7,639 nt of DNA from Gammaproteobacteria bacterium. Its GTDB lineage: Bacteria > Pseudomonadota > Gammaproteobacteria > Pseudomonadales > Cellvibrionaceae. The notes beneath the pieces were generated by a model. That model worked only from the letters and a program-made list of their open reading frames with translations, was not told where the DNA came from and did not search any database. Position numbers and translations under genes: made by a program. The DNA is taken from NCBI GenBank assembly GCA_021151625.1, contig JAGKWY010000141.1, positions 1-7,639 of the forward strand, in the 5' to 3' direction. This document shows positions 4,902 through 7,639 of the stretch, piece by piece (within the stretch, counting starts at the first letter, position 1; each line of letters opens with the position of its first letter).

Positions 4902-6812
4902 ATGATTTTCCCGGATCGTTTTGATGTGATTGTGATTGGTGGCGGCCACGCCGGAACCGAGGCTTGTCTAGCCGCGGCGCGCATGGGCTGCAAAACCTTG
5001 CTGCTCTCCCACAACATAGAAACCCTCGGCCAAATGTCCTGTAACCCGGCGATTGGCGGTATTGGCAAAAGCCATCTGGTGAAAGAAATCGACGCTCTTG
5101 GCGGCGCCATGGCATTGGCCACTGATAAAGGTGGAATCCAGTTTCGCGTCCTGAATGCCCGCAAAGGTCCAGCGGTACGGGCGACTCGTGCCCAGGCTGA
5201 TCGAATCCTCTATAAAGCGGCGATCCGCGAAACCCTGGAAAACCAGAAAAACCTGTGGATCTTCCAGCAGGCTGCTGATGACCTGATTGTAGAAAATGAC
5301 CAGGTGCGCGGTGTGGTCACCCAAATGGGCCTGAAATTTATGGCTAACCAGGTAGTGCTTACTGCCGGTACCTTTTTGGGCGGATTAATCCATATCGGTT
5401 TGCAAAATTATTCCGGCGGTCGCGCGGGTGATCCTCCTTCCATCGCTTTATCAAAACGCCTGCGCGAATTGCCGCTGCGCGTTGATCGTTTGAAAACCGG
5501 AACACCGCCGCGTATCGATGCGCGCACAGTGAATTTTGATGTGCTGGAAAAACAATGGGGCGATGAACCGCGCCCGGTGATGTCAGTGCGCGGTAATCGC
5601 GCCATGCAACCGCGCCAGATTTGCTGTTACATCACCCACACCAATGAAAAAACCCATGATGTGATTCGTCGTAACCTCGACCGCTCGCCGATGTACTCGG
5701 GTGTGATCGAAGGTATTGGCCCGCGCTACTGTCCGTCGATCGAAGATAAAATTCACCGCTTCGCGGATAAAGATTCGCACCAGATTTTTATCGAGCCTGA
5801 AGGCCTGACTACCCACGAACTTTACCCCAATGGAATTTCCACCAGCTTGCCATTTGATGTGCAGTTGGAAATCGTGCGCTCGATGAAAGGTTTTGAAAAC
5901 GCGCATATCCTGCGTCCTGGTTACGCGATTGAATACGATTTTTTCAATCCGCAGGATCTGCAACACAGTCTGGAAACCAAAGTCATTGGTGGATTGTTTT
6001 TTGCCGGCCAGATCAACGGTACTACCGGTTACGAAGAAGCGGGCGCGCAGGGTATGCTTGCCGGAATTAATGCCGCGCTGCGCGCGCAGGAAAAAGCAGC
6101 TTGGTGCCCAACGCGCGATCAGGCGTATATCGGTGTGTTGGTGGATGACCTGATTACCCTTGGCACCAAGGAACCCTACCGCATGTTTACCAGTCGCGCG
6201 GAATATCGCTTGCTGTTGCGCGAAGACAATGCCGATTTGCGCTTAACCGAAAAAGGTCGCGAGCTGGGTTTGATTGGCGATGAGCAATGGCAACTATTTT
6301 GCGACAAGCGCGAGCAAATCGAATTGGAGCAACAGCGCTTGCGGTCCACCTGGATTCAAGCCGGTTCTGCCGAAGCGGATGTTATCGAACAAAAAATCCA
6401 GACCAAACTTGCGCGTGAATACAGTTTGATGGATTTGTTAAAACGCCCGGAATTGACCTACGCTGATGTGGCGCATTTGAAAGGTGAAGCCATCGCCAAT
6501 GAAGCGGCAGCGGAGCAAGTGGAAATTGAAGCAAAATATTCCGGTTATATCGAACGTCAGCAGGAAGATGTTAACCGTTTGCGCGCTTACGAAAATACAA
6601 TTATTCCGGATGATTTCGATTATTCGCAGGTTGAAGGCTTGTCGAATGAAGTGAAACAAAAATTGACCGCTGCGCGCCCGCAAACCTTGGCACGTGCATC
6701 GCGTATTTCCGGTATCACCCCGGCGGCAATTTCGCTGGTACTGGTGTATTTGAAAAAACGCGGCGTACTTCAGCGTTTGAAAGAAAATGCACCGGAACAA
6801 CAAGCCGGCTAA
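4902..6812 (+). CDS. mnmG: tRNA uridine-5-carboxymethylaminomethyl(34) synthesis enzyme MnmG
   Basis: MnmG (GidA) is the FAD- and NADH-dependent partner of MnmE in forming the xm5 group on wobble U34 of tRNA. The 636 residues (E. coli 629) show the FAD dinucleotide fold VIGGGHAGTEAC (11-22). The conserved block CNPAIGGIGKSHLVKEID (47-64) includes the invariant C47. C277 in GPRYCPS is at the same position as the second functional cysteine of E. coli MnmG. SRAEYRLLLREDNADLRL starts at 431. The C-terminal helical domain contains RASRISGITPAAIS (598-611), the part that contacts MnmE and tRNA. The start is supported by a good ribosome binding site and by family alignment. The gene has its own promoter and is followed after 59 bp by rsmG, the usual neighbour. 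No defects are visible. Confidence 0.97.
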   Translation: MIFPDRFDVIVIGGGHAGTEACLAAARMGCKTLLLSHNIETLGQMSCNPAIGGIGKSHLVKEIDALGGAMALATDKGGIQFRVLNARKGPAVRATRAQADRILYKAAIRETLENQKNLWIFQQAADDLIVENDQVRGVVTQMGLKFMANQVVLTAGTFLGGLIHIGLQNYSGGRAGDPPSIALSKRLRELPLRVDRLKTGTPPRIDARTVNFDVLEKQWGDEPRPVMSVRGNRAMQPRQICCYITHTNEKTHDVIRRNLDRSPMYSGVIEGIGPRYCPSIEDKIHRFADKDSHQIFIEPEGLTTHELYPNGISTSLPFDVQLEIVRSMKGFENAHILRPGYAIEYDFFNPQDLQHSLETKVIGGLFFAGQINGTTGYEEAGAQGMLAGINAALRAQEKAAWCPTRDQAYIGVLVDDLITLGTKEPYRMFTSRAEYRLLLREDNADLRLTEKGRELGLIGDEQWQLFCDKREQIELEQQRLRSTWIQAGSAEADVIEQKIQTKLAREYSLMDLLKRPELTYADVAHLKGEAIANEAAAEQVEIEAKYSGYIERQQEDVNRLRAYENTIIPDDFDYSQVEGLSNEVKQKLTAARPQTLARASRISGITPAAISLVLVYLKKRGVLQRLKENAPEQQAG

Positions 6813-6831
6813 TCGGTATTGAACATAGGCT

Positions 6832-6854
6832 AAAATTTTTTTCCGCTACGCGGG
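6832..6854. repeat. Small A/T-tract plus GC-hairpin motif, copy 1 (mnmG-rsmG gap)
   Basis: AAAA followed by seven T leads into CCGC-TAC-GCGG (6843-6853). The same core with one extra base (TTTCCGCTAACGCGG) occurs inside rsmG at 7121-7135. On the + strand the T-run precedes the hairpin, so it is not an ordinary terminator of mnmG. Confidence 0.45.
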
Positions 6855-6871
6855 TACATTGAGTCGTATAA

Positions 6872-7552
6872 GTGATAGAAACAGAGTTACAAGATAAATT
6901 AAAGCAACAGTTGATACGCGGCGCGACTGAAATGTCTGTAGCGCTCACCGGCGAGCAAACTGAAAAATTATTGGCTTACATTCGTGAATTTGAAAAGTGG
7001 AACAAGGCCTATAATCTTTCTGCTGTGCGCGATGTCCAGCAAATGGTTGCGCGCCACTTGTTGGATAGTTTGAGTGTAGTGCCCTGGCTTACTTCACAAA
7101 AAATCGATGTGCAAAAAAAATTTCCGCTAACGCGGATGATTGATGTGGGGACCGGCGGCGGCTTACCGGGAATTCCATTGGCGATTATGTTTCCGGAAAA
7201 ACAATTTACCCTGCTTGATAGCAACGGTAAAAAAACCCGGTTCTTATTTCACGTAAAAACCCTGCTGGGGTTAACCAATGTGACAGTAGAAAATCGCCGG
7301 GTGGAAGAATTTGCACCAGCAGAAAAATTCGAAGGGGTTATCAGCCGCGCCTTTGCCAGTTTGCAAGATATGACGGAAGGTTGCGCCAGCCTGATCAAAC
7401 CTGATGGAATTTTCCTGGCCATGAAAGGCCTTTTTCCGGAAGATGAATTAGCGCCGATTAGCGATAAGATTGAATTACTGGAAACCATTAAATTAGTTGT
7501 CGCGGAAACCGATGGCGAACGTCATTTGTTAATCATGCGAGCCAAACAATAA
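6872..7552 (+). CDS. rsmG: 16S rRNA (guanine(527)-N7)-methyltransferase RsmG
   Basis: RsmG (GidB) transfers a methyl group from S-adenosylmethionine to N7 of G527 in 16S rRNA; loss gives low-level streptomycin resistance in many bacteria. The 226 residues contain WNKAYNLSAVRD (43-54), RHLLDSL (61-67), the SAM-binding motif IDVGTGGGLPGIPL (90-103), TLLDSNGKKTRFL (113-125), RVEEF (143-147), GVISRAFASL (155-164) and the C-terminal GERHLLIMRA. The start is GTG 6872, because an in-frame TAA lies directly before it and the N-terminus aligns with pseudomonad RsmG; ATG 6932 (residue 21) would cut into the family's usual N-terminal helix. No clear ribosome binding site is seen. About 9-11 extra residues (around 75-88) precede the SAM motif compared with E. 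coli, where a repeat-like DNA motif falls. Confidence 0.95.
   Translation: MIETELQDKLKQQLIRGATEMSVALTGEQTEKLLAYIREFEKWNKAYNLSAVRDVQQMVARHLLDSLSVVPWLTSQKIDVQKKFPLTRMIDVGTGGGLPGIPLAIMFPEKQFTLLDSNGKKTRFLFHVKTLLGLTNVTVENRRVEEFAPAEKFEGVISRAFASLQDMTEGCASLIKPDGIFLAMKGLFPEDELAPISDKIELLETIKLVVAETDGERHLLIMRAKQ
7113..7135. repeat. Small A/T-tract plus GC-hairpin motif, copy 2 (inside rsmG)
   Basis: Eight A and TTT are followed by CCGC-TAAC-GCGG. It differs from copy 1 by a single base in the core and by the A/T proportions. In the rsmG frame it encodes K-K-F-P-L-T-R, which lies in the stretch that is extra relative to E. coli RsmG. It could be a repeat inserted in frame, or chance similarity. Confidence 0.4.
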
Positions 7553-7575
7553 AATTTTTCAACCACGCGGTGGTT
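7551..7575. repeat. A/T-tract plus hairpin, copy 3-like (rsmG-parA gap)
   Basis: AAAATTTTTC overlaps the rsmG stop codon and is followed by a 6-bp hairpin AACCAC-GCG-GTGGTT (7561-7575). It shares the leading A4T5 tract and the ACGCGG core with the copy upstream of rsmG, but the stem differs, so membership of the same family is uncertain. No T-run follows the stem, so it is a poor terminator. It lies just upstream of the parA ribosome binding site and could affect parA translation. Confidence 0.4.
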
Positions 7576-7577
7576 AT

Positions 7578-7581
7578 AGGA
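7578..7581 (+). promoter_or_regulatory. Ribosome binding site of parA
   Basis: AGGA at 7578-7581 is spaced 7 bp from TTG 7589. It supports the use of TTG as start codon, since an in-frame TAG (7577-7579) excludes any start further upstream. Confidence 0.55.
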
Positions 7582-7588
7582 TTGTCAC

Positions 7589-7639
7589 TTGACCAAGATC
7601 TATGCGATTGCAAATCAGAAAGGCGGTGTGGGCAAAACA
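7589..7639 (+). CDS. parA: Chromosome-partitioning ATPase ParA (Soj), 5' end only
   Basis: Only 17 codons lie in the window, translating as (M)TKIYAIANQKGGVGKT. This is the beginning of the ParA/Soj/MinD-type ATPases, including the deviant Walker A motif KGGVGKT. The position directly after mnmG-rsmG is where chromosomal parA-parB sits in most gammaproteobacteria that have it. ParA works with ParB and parS sites near the origin to segregate the chromosome. The start is TTG with an AGGA ribosome binding site; the ATG at 7602 is out of frame. The gene is cut by the window end, so nothing can be said about the rest. Confidence 0.9.
   Translation, partial: MTKIYAIANQKGGVGKT

Noticed and set aside
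5583..5966. 127-codon minus-strand frame opposite mnmG, and similar antisense frames opposite yidC, mnmE and rsmG
   Set aside because: They are codon-structure shadows of well-conserved genes, with no recognisable domains.
7602..7604. ATG near the window end as the parA start
   Set aside because: It is out of frame with the conserved ANQKGGVGKT sequence; TTG 7589 has the right frame and an AGGA site.
1..7639. CRISPR array, tRNA or rRNA gene, transposase or defence genes
   Set aside because: No regularly spaced direct repeats, no tRNA-like fold and no such coding sequence was seen; all complete genes are core housekeeping genes.

Overview
The window carries a classic chromosomal origin-proximal gene cluster of a gammaproteobacterium, with every gene on the + strand: rpmH, rnpA, yidD, yidC, mnmE, an 842-bp non-coding gap, mnmG, rsmG and the first 17 codons of parA. 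This gene order (rpmH-rnpA-yidD-yidC-mnmE, then mnmG-rsmG-parA) is typical of pseudomonad-like and Cellvibrionaceae-like gammaproteobacteria. Protein details such as the YidC start MDWQKNLL, the RsmG N-terminus and the ParA start fit that group. A Cellvibrio-type organism is my best guess, but it is an inference from recall and not a database match.

Left part (1-4087): a dense co-directional operon. rpmH makes ribosomal protein L34. After a terminator-like hairpin comes rnpA (protein subunit of RNase P), then yidD and yidC (membrane protein insertion), which abut within a few bases, and mnmE (GTPase for tRNA U34 modification). A good intrinsic terminator overlaps the end of mnmE.

Middle part (4060-4901): no gene. 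It contains (a) a cluster of DnaA-box matches next to a stretch of about 85% A+T, which looks like a replication origin or at least a DnaA-binding region; (b) a 159-bp structured element bounded by perfect 13-bp inverted repeats with several internal hairpins, which looks like a dispersed palindromic repeat or MITE-like insertion; and (c) the mnmG promoter with a perfect TATAAT, a DnaA-box match over its -35 region and a perfect 14-bp palindrome in the early leader.

Right part (4902-7639): mnmG encodes the FAD-dependent partner of MnmE, rsmG the 16S rRNA m7G methyltransferase, and parA the chromosome-partitioning ATPase (cut by the window end). rsmG and parA appear to use GTG and TTG starts. 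Small A/T-tract plus GC-hairpin motifs recur before, inside and after rsmG. The copy inside rsmG coincides with extra residues just before its SAM-binding motif.

The protein-coding genes are ordinary core genes. The non-coding middle and the small repeats around rsmG are the parts that deserve attention.
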